A stretch of DNA of 64,000 nt from Blastomussa wellsi (GCA_947652115.1 OX393564.1:6928893-6992892); one strand, 5' to 3'; shown: positions 48,550 through 58,081, numbered from the stretch's first letter. Program-made: numbers and translations. Notes: generated by a model from the sequence alone, not told the origin.

Positions 48550-50095
48550 TAATTTTTTGACATGAAATTTCAATATATGATGGTGATGTCGCAATACGTA
48601 TTTCGAAACTTATAGGCGTGGCGGAATTACGTATACAAGATGATTCCAGAGAAAGATAGAAATATCTATATGAAATAAAAATGAAAATAGACTGAGAGCT
48701 ACAAAGCAAACATGAATTATAAGTTGATATAAATATTACATTTCTTCGTTAGTTACAAGTTTTAAGGACCGCCTTCAGGTTCAAGCTCCTTTCTCAGACA
48801 AGCCCGCTAAAAAGCGAGTGAACTGAGATGGTGAAGGAAATTTAGAACATAGCTAGCGGAGTCATACAACAAATTCAGAATACGTCACACAGAGCACGCT
48901 GATAGCACGAGCAACGGGTTTTGATTTATATTTCAACCGGCAATGCAATAAAATAGTTAGTTCAAGCTTGTTGCTGGAGACGTACACCACAGCTCGATAG
49001 TGCACACTAATAAAAAAAAATATTCATGAACCAACAGCTGACGTTCTATTTATCAATTCAAAATTCTACAATGATTCCAAGGGTTTCTGGTTAGATCTGT
49101 TTAAAGGTCAATTTTTGAGCTTATAATAAGTCCCTTTTGAGAATTAACACAGAAAGGAATGTTAAACCATTTGCCTTTTAACCAGAAGCCTCGAAGTCAT
49201 GTGGGTATTTTGATCTATCGAACATAAAATAAAATAAAAGTACTGCATCTTTTGAATAATGGTTCAAATTTAACATACATGTATAATTTGACGAGGTGCA
49301 TAAAATGTTTCAATCTTATTCGTTGAAAGCAAGCAATGAGTTTGGCTGCTGCAGGAGAAAAGAAGCTTCGACAAATTTCAGCTGTATTCAGTTCTACCAT
49401 CCCTTTAGGACGTGTTGGATTGTTTGTTTCTACTGCGGATGATTTGACCATGTCGGGGGTTCTGCACTCGTTTACCGATACACAAGAGTCGATACAAAAT
49501 ACCAAACAATGCACCACAGCGAACCAATAAATCCTAAACAAAAAAATACAATGGTTATTCCCTTACGCACCGGTACACGAGGACAGAACCATGCCAGGCA
49601 TCGAATGCAAGTACACGTACTCTATACTGGTCAAAACGTGCATCATATATGAATGGGTTATTCTTCCCCTTCATACTACTTCCTATTTTTCAGAGTTGTA
49701 GCCTGCACTACAGACGGTTTTAGTGGTTTCCAGCATTCGAATGTTTAGCCGCCATTTTGGAATCTCTGTAGGTTAGGAGAATTGGGGCGAATTTTGCTGC
49801 AGTTTGTACTTAAATCGTTTGTATGAGTTACTAATTTAAAGTCCATAGATTGTCGCAACCTACGAACGAATTAAAGAAAGGGAAAGCGAAAATGATGAGC
49901 CTGGACTCCTCAGACTGCTGTCTGCACTCAGCTCTATGTTTTGTCTTTGTACCGCATATGGGAGTTTGTTTGCAGGTTAAGGTAATTTGATGGTGCACAA
50001 AATCAATAGCATCAAATTCAAACCACTTGCGTACCTTGGAATTGACATCTGGGACTTCATGAACTGAATGCAAATCCAGACAACTTAAAAGTTTC
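48550..50095. other. Intergenic, no gene seen
   Basis: Short frames on both strands, none with a domain I can name. Confidence 0.35.
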
Positions 50096-50099
50096 CTCT

Positions 50100-51480
50100 A
50101 CGTTTGTAATGCCCATGAATATTTCCCGAATTACTTCCAAAATTCTTAATTAATTTCAATCGAAGAACACAGGGAAATTGCAGGCTACGTCAATGACAGT
50201 TGAGATGATCTCGAAGTTGTTTGTGATGTCTTCTATAAGCTGCATTTAGAGTCCATGACTTGAGCTTTAATTTCATATCTAATGACAGTCCTTCCACTCC
50301 ATGACATTGAGTAGCTCGCACAAGGCTTTTAAAGGGGCACTGTCACGACTACAGCTTCAAAAATTTAACAGCACAAAAACGTGTTGACGCCAATGAAAAA
50401 CTACAAACACTGATCAAGTTTTGTTGAATTACTATACCAGTGTACTGAAGCTAAATATGAGTGATATCAATATGATACCATCAGGCGCTTTTGGTCTCAA
50501 CTTAAAAAAGGCAGGCTGACTTTTTCATATCCTGAACTTGTGATTTGGAAAAATTGATGAAACCTATTTATTACCACTCTCTTCCTTAAACAATTTGCTT
50601 GATATCCATCTCTTTATGTTCTAGGAGCATTTCCTGTATGGATGAAAGAACTTAATCACAATTTTGTGGCCATTTTACTAAAAAAAGATGAAAATGACCG
50701 TGACCGTGTCCCTTTAATATTCCTCGCACTTCAGATGTTACCTCTCTCTGTTTTACATTACTACGTTCATCACTGCTGTATTCTTGCATGGTCTCCGCAA
50801 AAGGCAACACAGCTTTGTTAAATTGACCAGCGGCAGACTTGCAAACTGTTGAAAAAAATGAACAACAGTCATGAAGAGGTTCAAGAGGTTAAATTGCGGC
50901 ATCCAAGGTTTTATAGGCAGCAAAATCCTTCACTTCTTGTTCGCAATGTCCAGCCTGCTGTCCATGGTAGATGATGATGACATGAGATTTCTTGCCATTT
51001 CAACCTGCCCTTCCAGTTTCCTGCTGGTCAAGAATGGACTGTGCTGGTCCACAATTAACAATGTATCTGACATCACGGAAATTCTTAAACTGGCAGAGAA
51101 CTCGATCCTTCGTGTTTTGCCAGGAATTAGAATGGTAAATGCCTAGACTGCAGTTATCTTGCACTGGATAATACTCTGGGTACAACACTGACTTCAGTAG
51201 CTCTGAAATTAAATGATTTATTACAACAGCAATCTCATTTCTTGTGTTGCAAAAAATTATTGTCTTTGGACAATTTATTCTCTCTTCTTTGATTAAGTTC
51301 ACAAGCCACTTAAGCTCTTTTAACTGGGCACCCTTTATTTACCTTTGACAGAAAATCGCAAGTTCAACCGATTGGGACTGGCATATATGTGGTTCTGCAA
51401 CTGGATTTAATGCAGAGCACTTCCCTTATTATTGTCTTCATTGTTTCATCAGCAGTCCCAGACAAGGCACCCACAGGAGT
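50100..51480 (-). pseudogene. RecQ-like helicase pseudogene
   Basis: Minus-strand pieces in changing frames read like the second half of a RecQ-type helicase: GALSGTADETMKTII (the LTATA motif region), NLRFSV, then LIKEERINCPKTIIFCNTRNE (start of the C-terminal RecA domain), YHSNSWQNTKDRVLCQF and DQQETGRAG (arginine-finger motif VI). This is followed by HGQQAGHCEQEVKDF. Frameshifts, stops and a 381-bp insertion (50333-50713) break it, and the N-terminal ATPase motifs are absent. Helicases of this kind occur both as host genes and inside cnidarian mobile elements; the origin is unclear. Confidence 0.65.
50333..50713. mobile_element. TTAA-flanked MITE inserted in helicase pseudogene
   Basis: Imperfect terminal inverted repeats (aggggcactgtcacgac and the reverse of gtcaccgtgtccct-type end) are bounded on both sides by TTAA (50329-50332 and 50714-50717), as expected for a piggyBac-type target duplication. 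No transposase. Confidence 0.75.
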
Positions 51481-51749
51481 ACCTTGGAAAAAAATTGAAA
51501 AATTGCAGAATGCAAAATTAACCTTTAACTTCAATTCAATGGTTATACGTTTTAACTGACCAGTCGTTACACTGTGTCGCGTGTCGCTGTGTCGCGTAAT
51601 TAAAAACATAACAGAGGAATTGTACTCAAAAAAGAAACACGAGTCTGCATATGCTGAACATATTTTCAACTATAAGAAAATCAACCGAGTTTATACACAC
51701 CTAAAACTGCTTCACAATAAAATTAATGTGAATAGGTATTATCATTGTC

Positions 51750-52762
51750 CGAATTCATATTAGAGACGAAAAACAGTCTTCGACGGGAAACTCGTCTGAT
51801 ATGAATCCGGTGAAGGACGAGTTTCCTGTCTAAAATTTATCCGTCTACTTTTCCGTCTAAATCGACGGGGAAATATGACGGAAAACTCGTCTTAGACGGA
51901 AAAGTGTCTTAAATACACCTTATACGCGAAAATCACGACGACTTTGTTACGCTTATCGCTTATAGGAGAAGACTGGAACTAGAATGACTGCAAAGGTTAA
52001 TGGGTAAAAAATGGCGTCGAAGAAGAAGGATACTGCGAAAGGGACGAAAAGAAACAACAAATTTAAAGTCTGGACGGGAGAAGAAACGAACGAGTACGCT
52101 GATGCCAGCGATTGTCGAAAAGTATGATTTGAAGAAGCGAGCCAATGAAGCTGCAGCTGCTATCATGTTTTGAAGTGTATCCTGCTCCTAGAATAATTTT
52201 TTTTCGTATGGCCATTTCTTCTTCTTAAATACCCCATCCCCTTTTGAGCCTTCCGCTTTTTCACGACTGAAAATAAGTTTTGAGCAAACACCATGGAAGC
52301 CATATTTGGGGTTTACCTCGGTGTAAAAACCTGTGACTTTTTTCTTTGTTCTTGATCTATTGTTTTTCTGTTCTATATTGTTTTGAGTTCTTTGTTGTCT
52401 TTTCGTTCTTCGTTTTACGCCACTCGTGAGTTTCATAGATTTTTACAACGAGGATGAGCCCATATTTGTTGATCACAACTTACTCGTCTGAATACCGTGC
52501 ACAATTTATATCAACATTAAAATGGCATCAACGGAAACTCGGAAAAAAATCCGAGTCCCAGATGGGATTTGAACCCACGACCCTCCGTGATCTAGTCGGA
52601 TGCTCTAACTACTGAGCTACTGGAGACTCTATGGTGAGCAAGGGTCAAATGTGGGTCGCGATTTTAAGACGGTTTACCGTCCTTAAATTCATATTAAACG
52701 GTATTCTGTTAAACGGAATTCCGTCTGGGACGAGTTTCTCGTCTTCTAATATGAATTCGGCC
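51750..52762. mobile_element. TIR element carrying a nested SINE
   Basis: gaattcatattaga-acga at the left (51754) and its reverse complement ending gaattc at the right (about 52757) bound about 1 kb. Inside the ends, variants of cgtctaaa / gacgagtttcc repeat many times. A plus-strand stretch from 52012 (MASKKKDTAKGTK..KVWTGEETNEY) resembles a Myb/MADF-like DNA-binding start of transposon-associated proteins but is soon broken. A SINE is inserted at 52510-52656. Confidence 0.6.
52510..52656 (-). mobile_element. tRNA-derived SINE, copy 2
   Basis: Inverted relative to copy 1 at 28028-28175 and nearly identical over 147 bases. Box B here is the canonical GGTTCAAATCC. The copies diverge at both ends at the same positions, which defines the element borders. 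Confidence 0.82.
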
Positions 52763-52769
52763 ATTATAG

Positions 52770-53740
52770 TATAAAACAAATTTCGTCTAGTTTTTTTTAT
52801 TATAATTTCTGAAACCAAAGACACGAAATAAATACCTTGCTAACAAAAAGGAACGTAGTTCTCCAAGTTTTCCAAACGATTCACGAAAACCACTGGATTT
52901 CTTGCCTTTCTTTGCTGGTTTGTAAAACTTCGAGCAAAAACAATATGTGAGGGAGTAGTATAAAGTCGAAGTGGTATTGTGTAACAAATACACCCCTTCA
53001 TGGAGATTAAATTATACCCGGCTTATAAAAGCTTATATACAATTTACACAAGTGTATTTTTCACTTATCCAACCCCGCCGATTCAATTTACTTTGCTGTT
53101 GCAGCTGTTTTAATTGGCATTTTGTTTTCTACAATTATCATTTTTTTTTTAATCTTGAATGAACTGCAAATTCCAGATGATCACTCTCTCATAGTCAACT
53201 AAACATTTTATGGTGTCACATTAGCAGATAAGTCCAGCATAAATGTTTATGTAACGTGCAAAAAACTGTATTGCTAAAATTTCCTGTTTAAGTTCCGGAT
53301 TCCTGGTGAACTCTTCGATTGCCAAGGTGCCAAATGACAAAATCGTCTCCGGCGTACACATACATTAATTAAAAATAACGAAGAAGCAGACGACCCGAAG
53401 TACTTACGTTTAATTAAATCTAAAATAAACACACGGTTATTTGCCACATTGAAAAACCGTTCAAAGTCGAACAGATAGACTGGAATAGACTGGGAGATTT
53501 AGCGCACCAGCAAAAAGGATAGCGCGCAAAAGAAATATATTTTTCCTTTTCTTGATCTCACTTCAATCTGTCAAAAACCTCTCAATGCATATGACAGCGT
53601 CTGTTACTTAACAGTGAGCGATGATCGAGAGAAAAAGGAAGCTAACTTGCTATATTTGCTTTGTAAACAAATCGGTCATGTCTCAGACACAGAATATGCA
53701 AGTGGGTTGTTCTGGCACCCATAAACTGTATTTCGATTCC
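52770..53740. other. Intergenic, no gene seen
   Basis: AT-rich spacer, short frames only. Confidence 0.35.
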
Positions 53741-53757
53741 TCGTGGTCAGAGAGAAA

Positions 53758-53955
53758 ATGTATGAAAATATGTTTAGCTCTTCTTTTCTACTTTCCATAG
53801 CAATACTCGACTTCATCTTAGCGACTCTCATCGTTTGTGGAAATCTTCTCCTGCTCACAACTATTTTATTTGATCCTCTTCGATGCCTTCGCACACCGGC
53901 CACATATTTCACTACAAACTTGGCAGTAGTATAAGTGGCTCAATGGCAGACCTAG
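53758..53955 (+). pseudogene. Class A GPCR N-terminal fragment
   Basis: Starts ATG and encodes TM1 (AILDFILATLIVCGNLLLL, with the conserved GN) followed by LRTPATYFTTNLAV, the start of TM2. A small insertion with a stop (TAA at 53932-53934) then interrupts the LAVADL motif: gcagacctagcc (ADLA) resumes about 20 bases later. No further TM segments follow. A dead fragment of a receptor of the same superfamily as the gene at 17371-19079. Confidence 0.65.
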
Positions 53956-53957
53956 CC

Positions 53958-54005
53958 ATCTGATTGGTCGAGACAGCACACGTGACGCGTCTCGACCAAT
54001 CAGAT
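53958..54005. repeat. Perfect 17-bp hairpin with CCAAT motifs
   Basis: atctgattggtcgagac (53958-53974) and gtctcgaccaatcagat (53989-54005) are perfect reverse complements with a 14-base loop containing cacgtgac. Immediately follows the interrupted GPCR fragment. Confidence 0.85.
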
Positions 54006-54568
54006 TGCCGGATTTCATCCAAGATGGCCTCCGGACTTTTTAATGAGCAAAAATTATTCAGTCTGACGTCACCCATGCGTGGAAAACTGCGCCCCAGCCC
54101 TCGACAGAGGATCTGGACCCGGCTAATCGATAAAAATCGATAATGGGATTACGTAATGGCTTTCCGGTCCCCCGCTCCTGAAGGGAGCGTATTATTTTCC
54201 AGTCCTTTCGCTAGATGGGGCACTTCTCTTTGGAGTTAAAAATGAGGAGGAGAAACACAGATTGATTTTTTAGTGGATTTGAAATGGAAAATCATGAATA
54301 GACTGCTTAAACCTCGCTGATGAAGGATTCATCTATCCTTTTACGGCCTTGAAGACATGATGTCATGGCGCTTACAAACGTGTTTTGAATTCGAATCACG
54401 GACCTGTACACCAAGTTAATTAGGCTTTTCAAGACTTTTGAACACAAAATGGTAATGTACAATGTTGCTTCGAATTTGTATGGAAGTTTTAGAAAGATCG
54501 GTAAAGCCACTGAATTATGAATTGAATGCAAAAGCCGTGTGCTAAAATTTGAACTTTCCACTTTTAGC

Positions 54569-54942
54569 ATGAAGCCGAGTGAAGTGTGAATAAACTAATT
54601 ACGCATGCAGAATTGCACGGCTTTGAAATTTTCGATATTTTGATATTTTGAGTACATTTCGTGGGTTCATCTTCAATGACATTTAATTTGAAGCAAAGTT
54701 TATTTGAAGGTTCTATCATATTTCAATCTTTTGTTCAAAATTTTAGCCTTTTTGAAGCGAATGAAGCCGAGTGAAGTGTGAATAAACTAATTACGCATGC
54801 AGAATTGCACGGCTTTGAAATTTTCGATATTTTGATATTTTGATTACATTTCGTGGGTTCATCTTCAATGACATTTAATTTGAAGCAAAGTTTCTATCAT
54901 ATTTCAATCTTTTGTTCAAAATTTTAGCCTTTTTGTCACTTG
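54569..54942 (+). repeat. Tandem duplication, period about 192 bp
   Basis: The unit starting atgaagccgagtgaagtgtg occurs at 54569 and again at 54761, with a 9-base indel (atttgaagg) and single changes. Both copies run through gcatgcagaattgcacggc to ttttagcctttttg. Confidence 0.9.
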
Positions 54943-55290
54943 CACGCACATGTTTATCTGATTTAGACGTCCCGTCTTCGTGTTTAGGCTTTCATTTATT
55001 TAAGCGCTTTCAGTGTCGCCGGAACTATTTACAAATTGAACGCAACGATATATGAGCGAGTGCTACATAGAATAAATAAAATCACACAGAGATTTTTTTC
55101 AAAATTGTTTTAATTACAATTCTCATACATGGCATTTCTAAAGTTTACAAAACGTGACAATCGCTTGCAAAATAAAAGTCCAATTCTCCTATCATACATG
55201 GTATTTCTAAACGCGACAATGCAAAATAAAAGTCTTCACAAATTTTATAGGAGCGTGTGCTACATCAACAAATCACAGATGTTGTTTTGT
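54943..55290. other. Spacer with short repeated AATAAAAGTC motifs
   Basis: The phrase acaaaataaaagtcttcacaaattttat occurs at about 55219 and about 55283 with minor change. No gene seen. Confidence 0.45.
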
Positions 55291-55530
55291 TTACAAAATA
55301 AAAGTCTTCACAAATTTTATACGTTTGAGTGCTTTTTCAAGATTCTCACCTAGAAACACGGTTGTAAAGTTCCACTCCTCAATATCGTAATATTCTCCAT
55401 AAATGCAACCGCAGCAAGTCAAGAAAACGCGACCACCCCACTTGGTTACTATGTCGCCCCATTTTATTTCTTTCACGAACTTCTCGTGATCAGCGTTGTG
55501 CACTCTGTGAATAGGTTGTGTACACAGCAT
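55291..55530 (-). CDS. Small unrecognised ORF left of the viral block
   Basis: 79 residues from the first ATG, with KEIKWGDIVTKWGGRVFLTCC, then CIYGEYYDIEEWNFTTVFLG. The sequence has a natural protein composition and lies on the same strand as the viral genes. It could be an accessory gene of the element or a host exon (a ttttatcag acceptor lies just upstream). Not recognised. Confidence 0.35.
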   Translation of the reverse strand: MLCTQPIHRVHNADHEKFVKEIKWGDIVTKWGGRVFLTCCGCIYGEYYDIEEWNFTTVFLGENLEKALKRIKFVKTFIL

Positions 55531-55657
55531 GAAGGTAAATTTCCACAAGACATGACTGATAAAATAAAACAAAAATCAAAAAAAAATAGTAATTCAATAA
55601 AATGTTCCATCAAGGGTCCATAAAATGCAGATCAACGGTCCATAAAATGTTCCACAA

Positions 55658-55852
55658 TTAAGAGTTCAATTTATCGAAGGCCTCTGCCCATCTCAGCAAA
55701 TCGACCCACAAAGAAAGCACTTCAGCGTCATCTGAAGTAGCATCCCAGGATATCTGAATTATCCTATCAAGGAACCACGGCCCATCTTCAACCATGTCTT
55801 GGTAACGGGTACCTTTGCAATTTTCTTTATCTGCGTCCAACTTCCATTCCAT
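55658..55852 (-). CDS. Small unrecognised acidic ORF, possibly frameshifted at its 5' end
   Basis: 64 residues from ATG 55852: EWKLDADKENCKGTRYQDM, then PWFLDRIIQISWDATSDDAEV and LWVDLLRWAEAF. In-frame sequence upstream is protein-like (TTIEEATAL) back to a stop, while another frame offers ATG at about 55899 (MSERVEKQ), so a one-base indel may have split the start. Same strand as the viral genes. Function unknown. Confidence 0.4.
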   Translation of the reverse strand: MEWKLDADKENCKGTRYQDMVEDGPWFLDRIIQISWDATSDDAEVLSLWVDLLRWAEAFDKLNS

Positions 55853-55992
55853 CAAAGCAGTCGCTTCTTCAATAGTTGTTTCTCAACTCTCTCACTCATC
55901 TTCAAAGGGTAACTGGTGGTGTGGGATGGAAAGTCTTATATACATTCAAAACAGGTCACGTGATACCAAGGGTATGGGGGATGGGGGGTATT

Positions 55993-56009
55993 CCCCCCCC
56001 CCCCCCCCC
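55993..56009 (+). repeat. Poly-C tract next to G-runs
   Basis: 17 C preceded by gggggatggggggta, able to fold back on itself. Lies between the small ORFs and the phospholipase gene. Confidence 0.95.
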
Positions 56010-56088
56010 TCATGAGAGGTTCAACTCACTTGTTGAAGAACAAATTTTTTAATTGCAAACGATGTAACAACAATTGTCAATAAAAGAC

Positions 56089-56094
56089 TTTATT
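56089..56094 (-). terminator. Polyadenylation signal overlapping the PLA2 stop
   Basis: Minus-strand TAATAAA: the stop TAA at 56093-56095 shares bases with AATAAA. A plus-strand AATAAA at 56079-56084 faces it. Confidence 0.6.
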
Positions 56095-56458
56095 ACAACT
56101 TGAGTTTTTTCTTGGCTTGCATGATACGTCTCACGATACGTTCTGTCATGGTTTTCTTGCCGGGTAACTTGTTGATCGCACTTATCATCTTAGCGTCCGC
56201 TACCCACTTGTCTTGTAGGTTCTTAGCACGAGAATAATCGATGTCGTGGGTTCTTGCAATCCGATCCAGACGATTGATGCCCTTGTCGCCTCGTTTGAGT
56301 CTCTTTTTCAAATGAGTGCCAGGTCCCATGAACTGATATCCGGGCCAATGAAATTCCATGCCGGTTTTTGCCAGTAATTTCTGGATGTCGAATCCCCCTC
56401 CACTAGTCGTCGTCTTCCTCTTCCTCGTACGACTCTTCTTCTTCGTCGGTTTCGTCAT
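56093..56458 (-). CDS. Virion phospholipase A2 (parvovirus VP1-type)
   Basis: 121 residues. The N-terminus is very basic (TRKRK), then TSGGG (18-22), a possible protease site. The calcium-loop-like YQFMGPGTH (41-49) precedes the catalytic HD pair in ARTHDIDY (H71, D72, with Y75), the order found in secreted-type and parvovirus VP1 phospholipases A2, which breach the endosomal membrane during entry. A basic C-terminus follows. It starts at ATG 56458, inside the end of the upstream gene (56-base overlap in another frame), and is the last gene of the transcription unit, with a polyadenylation signal on its stop. Some adintovirus-like elements are known to encode such domains. Confidence 0.82.
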   Translation of the reverse strand: MTKPTKKKSRTRKRKTTTSGGGFDIQKLLAKTGMEFHWPGYQFMGPGTHLKKRLKRGDKGINRLDRIARTHDIDYSRAKNLQDKWVADAKMISAINKLPGKKTMTERIVRRIMQAKKKLKL

Positions 56459-57068
56459 ACTCGGGCTCTAAAGGACGTCTCAGTTTCTTGCCTTTGTGCC
56501 AATCTTCCCACTCGGGTGCCGGTTTCAATCGCTCGGCTTCTGTTTTTCTCTTCCTCTTGAACAGACCTGTCAGTTTTTCTTTGAAAGTCGTTTTTGGTGG
56601 TCCTTGGTCTGCGTGGGACGTGGACGGTGTGGCAGGTTGTCGTTTGATCGTTTTCTTGCGTGGAACTGATTTGGATTGCGTCGAGGATTCCTTTTTAACG
56701 ACGACGGCGGGCGTTGCTGCTGTTGCTGCTGCAGCAGCTGTCGCCTTGTTGGCTTTGACGATTTGTTTCAACATGTTTTCCAAGGGAGCGTTTAAGAGCA
56801 CGTCGTCGTCGTCGTCGTCATCGTCGGGTGCACTGCGAACGGTCACGGGTCCTCGTCGGATGCGTCGGCCGAGTTTACCCACTTCCTTGGCAATCGGTTT
56901 GGTTTTCTTCACGGCCAGACCCGGAGGTAAGTGTTTCTCCAACAATTGTTTCTCGGCAGACAATCGAGCCGCCTTGTTCAATAGCGCGCTCTGTGTCAAC
57001 TTGCCTTTGTAGTGGTTCGTCAATCGGTCGAACTCCGAGGACGGGATCATGAGCACTTCTCGCGTCAT
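56403..57068 (-). CDS. Viral conserved protein with acidic tail
   Basis: 221 residues from ATG 57068. The N-terminus (MTREVLMIPSSEFDRL) is followed by an alpha-helical part (SALLNKAARLSAEKQLLEKHLP) and a basic patch. An eight-Asp run comes next, then an Ala-rich linker, several Lys/Arg clusters (FKRKRKTEAERLKP) and a Glu/Asp-rich C-terminus. The low-complexity, alternately basic and acidic layout suggests a nucleic-acid-binding or scaffolding virion protein. A non-ATG extension to 57272 is open, but the ATG fits the compact gene order. I recognise no named family. GC-rich like its neighbours. Confidence 0.6.
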   Translation of the reverse strand: MTREVLMIPSSEFDRLTNHYKGKLTQSALLNKAARLSAEKQLLEKHLPPGLAVKKTKPIAKEVGKLGRRIRRGPVTVRSAPDDDDDDDDVLLNAPLENMLKQIVKANKATAAAAATAATPAVVVKKESSTQSKSVPRKKTIKRQPATPSTSHADQGPPKTTFKEKLTGLFKRKRKTEAERLKPAPEWEDWHKGKKLRRPLEPEYDETDEEEESYEEEEDDD

Positions 57069-57285
57069 CGGCACACTCCTGGCACAACTCGCGCGTTTTA
57101 CCTTCGGCGACGACTCTGCAGTCGGGACACAAACGTTCGTCCGCGTACTTCCAGGAGGTGTGTTGGCGGCGTAGATCGTGGTAGGCTTTATACCAATGGT
57201 TCTTCCACGCGTTCCAAACGTTCTCGTAGCTCTCTCGTTTCCGACAATAGGTAGGCCACGCGTTGCTTCCACCCTTTTAACCGCT
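56875..57285 (-). CDS. Zinc-ribbon-like frame, start unresolved
   Basis: One frame between the 109-residue gene and the 221-residue gene encodes WNAWKNHWYKAYHDLRRQHT and then CPDC (about 57118-57129) and CQEC (about 57082-57093), a CxxC-x(n)-CxxC zinc-ribbon pattern. The frame has no ATG; it is open from about 57288 and continues into the overlapping next gene to a stop at 56875. A 36-codon ATG frame (57188-57298, MSLQERLKGWKQRV..., coiled-coil-like) precedes it one base out of phase. Either a frameshift split one small gene, or a +1 shift or non-ATG start is used. Not certain to be expressed. Confidence 0.35.
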
Positions 57286-57298
57286 CTTGCAGTGACAT
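57188..57298 (-). CDS. Short coiled-coil-like ORF overlapping the zinc-ribbon frame
   Basis: 36 residues, ATG 57298 to TAA 57188, rich in Leu, Arg and Glu in heptad-like spacing (LSETRELRERLERVEEPL). It overlaps the stop of the upstream gene by 22 bases, as many starts do in this block. Probably the true start of the zinc-ribbon protein before a frameshift. Confidence 0.35.
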   Translation of the reverse strand: MSLQERLKGWKQRVAYLLSETRELRERLERVEEPLV

Positions 57299-57606
57299 GC
57301 TTTGAAGACGTTGCGTAGACCGTTCCAAAACCCGCTGCCTTGTTGCTTCAACAGTTGTTCGCGTCGTCGTTTGACCGAGTGTTTGCGTTTGGCCAGTTCG
57401 CGTAGTTTGGTTTTATGAGGTCGTAACTTCTGTATCGCTCGTTCGCTCACCGGGATGTTTCTCTTGAGCAGATTCAAGACCATTTCGCTGACAGCGTTGA
57501 TCTGATCGGCATTGGCGTGCATCAACATGTCTTGTCGCCTGTACCGGTCCGCCTCGTTCAGGATGGACGTCAGGAAACGTTTCTCCTTACGTAACAGTCT
57601 CATCAT
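57277..57606 (-). CDS. Conserved small basic protein of Polinton/adintovirus-like elements
   Basis: 109 residues from ATG 57606 (overlapping the upstream stop as ATGA). An N-terminal basic part (MMRLLRKEKRF) and a central helical segment with INAVSEMVLNLLKRNIPVSER are followed by LRPHKTKLRELAKRKHSVKRR. After QQGSG (88-92), a plausible protease site, comes a hydrophobic or amphipathic tail FWNGLRNVFKACHC. Proteins with the same plan (NxLxxNIPxs, then LRxHKxxLRxLA) are a common companion of the F54H12.2-type capsid in cnidarian and other animal genomes. Its exact role is not known to me; a core or membrane-active minor virion protein is likely. Confidence 0.65.
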   Translation of the reverse strand: MMRLLRKEKRFLTSILNEADRYRRQDMLMHANADQINAVSEMVLNLLKRNIPVSERAIQKLRPHKTKLRELAKRKHSVKRRREQLLKQQGSGFWNGLRNVFKACHCKSG

Positions 57607-57785
57607 ACTTCCCACGGAGCAGAGCGTCTTTTGTAACTACCCGTGACACCCTTGGCACCCATTCTTTTATACCTCTTGTCCTTTCCGAGTTTGTACCCGA
57701 TCGTCGCAGCGTTCTTGAGTATACTGAGCAATGCACCGCCTCGTTGTCGTCTTCTGCGTCGTGTCTTAGTCCTCCTCCTTTTCAT
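57603..57785 (-). CDS. Small Arg-rich core-like protein
   Basis: 60 residues. Residues 1-15 are almost all Lys/Arg, followed by QRGG (14-17) and a hydrophobic helix ALLSILKNAATIGYKLG, then a basic C-terminus. The layout (Arg-rich leader, GG site, short hydrophobic segment) resembles adenovirus-type core peptides that are cut by the viral protease. Starts in an ATGA overlap with the upstream gene and ends in another. Confidence 0.6.
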   Translation of the reverse strand: MKRRRTKTRRRRRQRGGALLSILKNAATIGYKLGKDKRYKRMGAKGVTGSYKRRSAPWEV

Positions 57786-58066
57786 CTCACAAAACCTTTT
57801 ACGATGCGCGAGATGACTTTGGCCTGTTTCTTGGCTCCAGAACTCAATTGGGACCGCGTGAGGGGTTTTCGTTTTCTTTTTCTTCTTCTTTCTAACGCCT
57901 CCAATCCTTTTTTCGCACCGTACCCTGCAGCTCCGGACAGAGCACCCGCTGCTATGGCCTTTCCTCCGGCCACCAAAGCTGGAATGAGTGCCGCCAGGGG
58001 AAAGAGTCCTCCTTTTTGTCTCTTTCGCGTTGTTCTTCTACCACGACCTGTTCGTCTCCCCTTCAT
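57782..58066 (-). CDS. Protein X/mu-like core protein
   Basis: 94 residues: an Arg-rich N-terminus (GRRTGRGRRTTRKR), QKGG (17-20), then a long Ala/Gly/Leu hydrophobic segment (LFPLAALIPALVAGGKAIAA), RRRKRKRK and a basic helix. The same order (Arg block, GG cleavage site, LIP-type hydrophobic segment) is found in adenovirus pX, the precursor of DNA-condensing mu. Likely packaged with the genome and matured by the protease encoded at 60246-60821. Confidence 0.6.
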   Translation of the reverse strand: MKGRRTGRGRRTTRKRQKGGLFPLAALIPALVAGGKAIAAGALSGAAGYGAKKGLEALERRRKRKRKPLTRSQLSSGAKKQAKVISRIVKGFVR

Positions 58067-58081
58067 TACCGAAACTGATTC

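Noticed and set aside
57069..57272. Extension of the 221-residue viral protein to 289 residues
   Set aside because: It needs a GTG start, and the extra part has no protein-like pattern. ATG 57068 fits the compact gene order.
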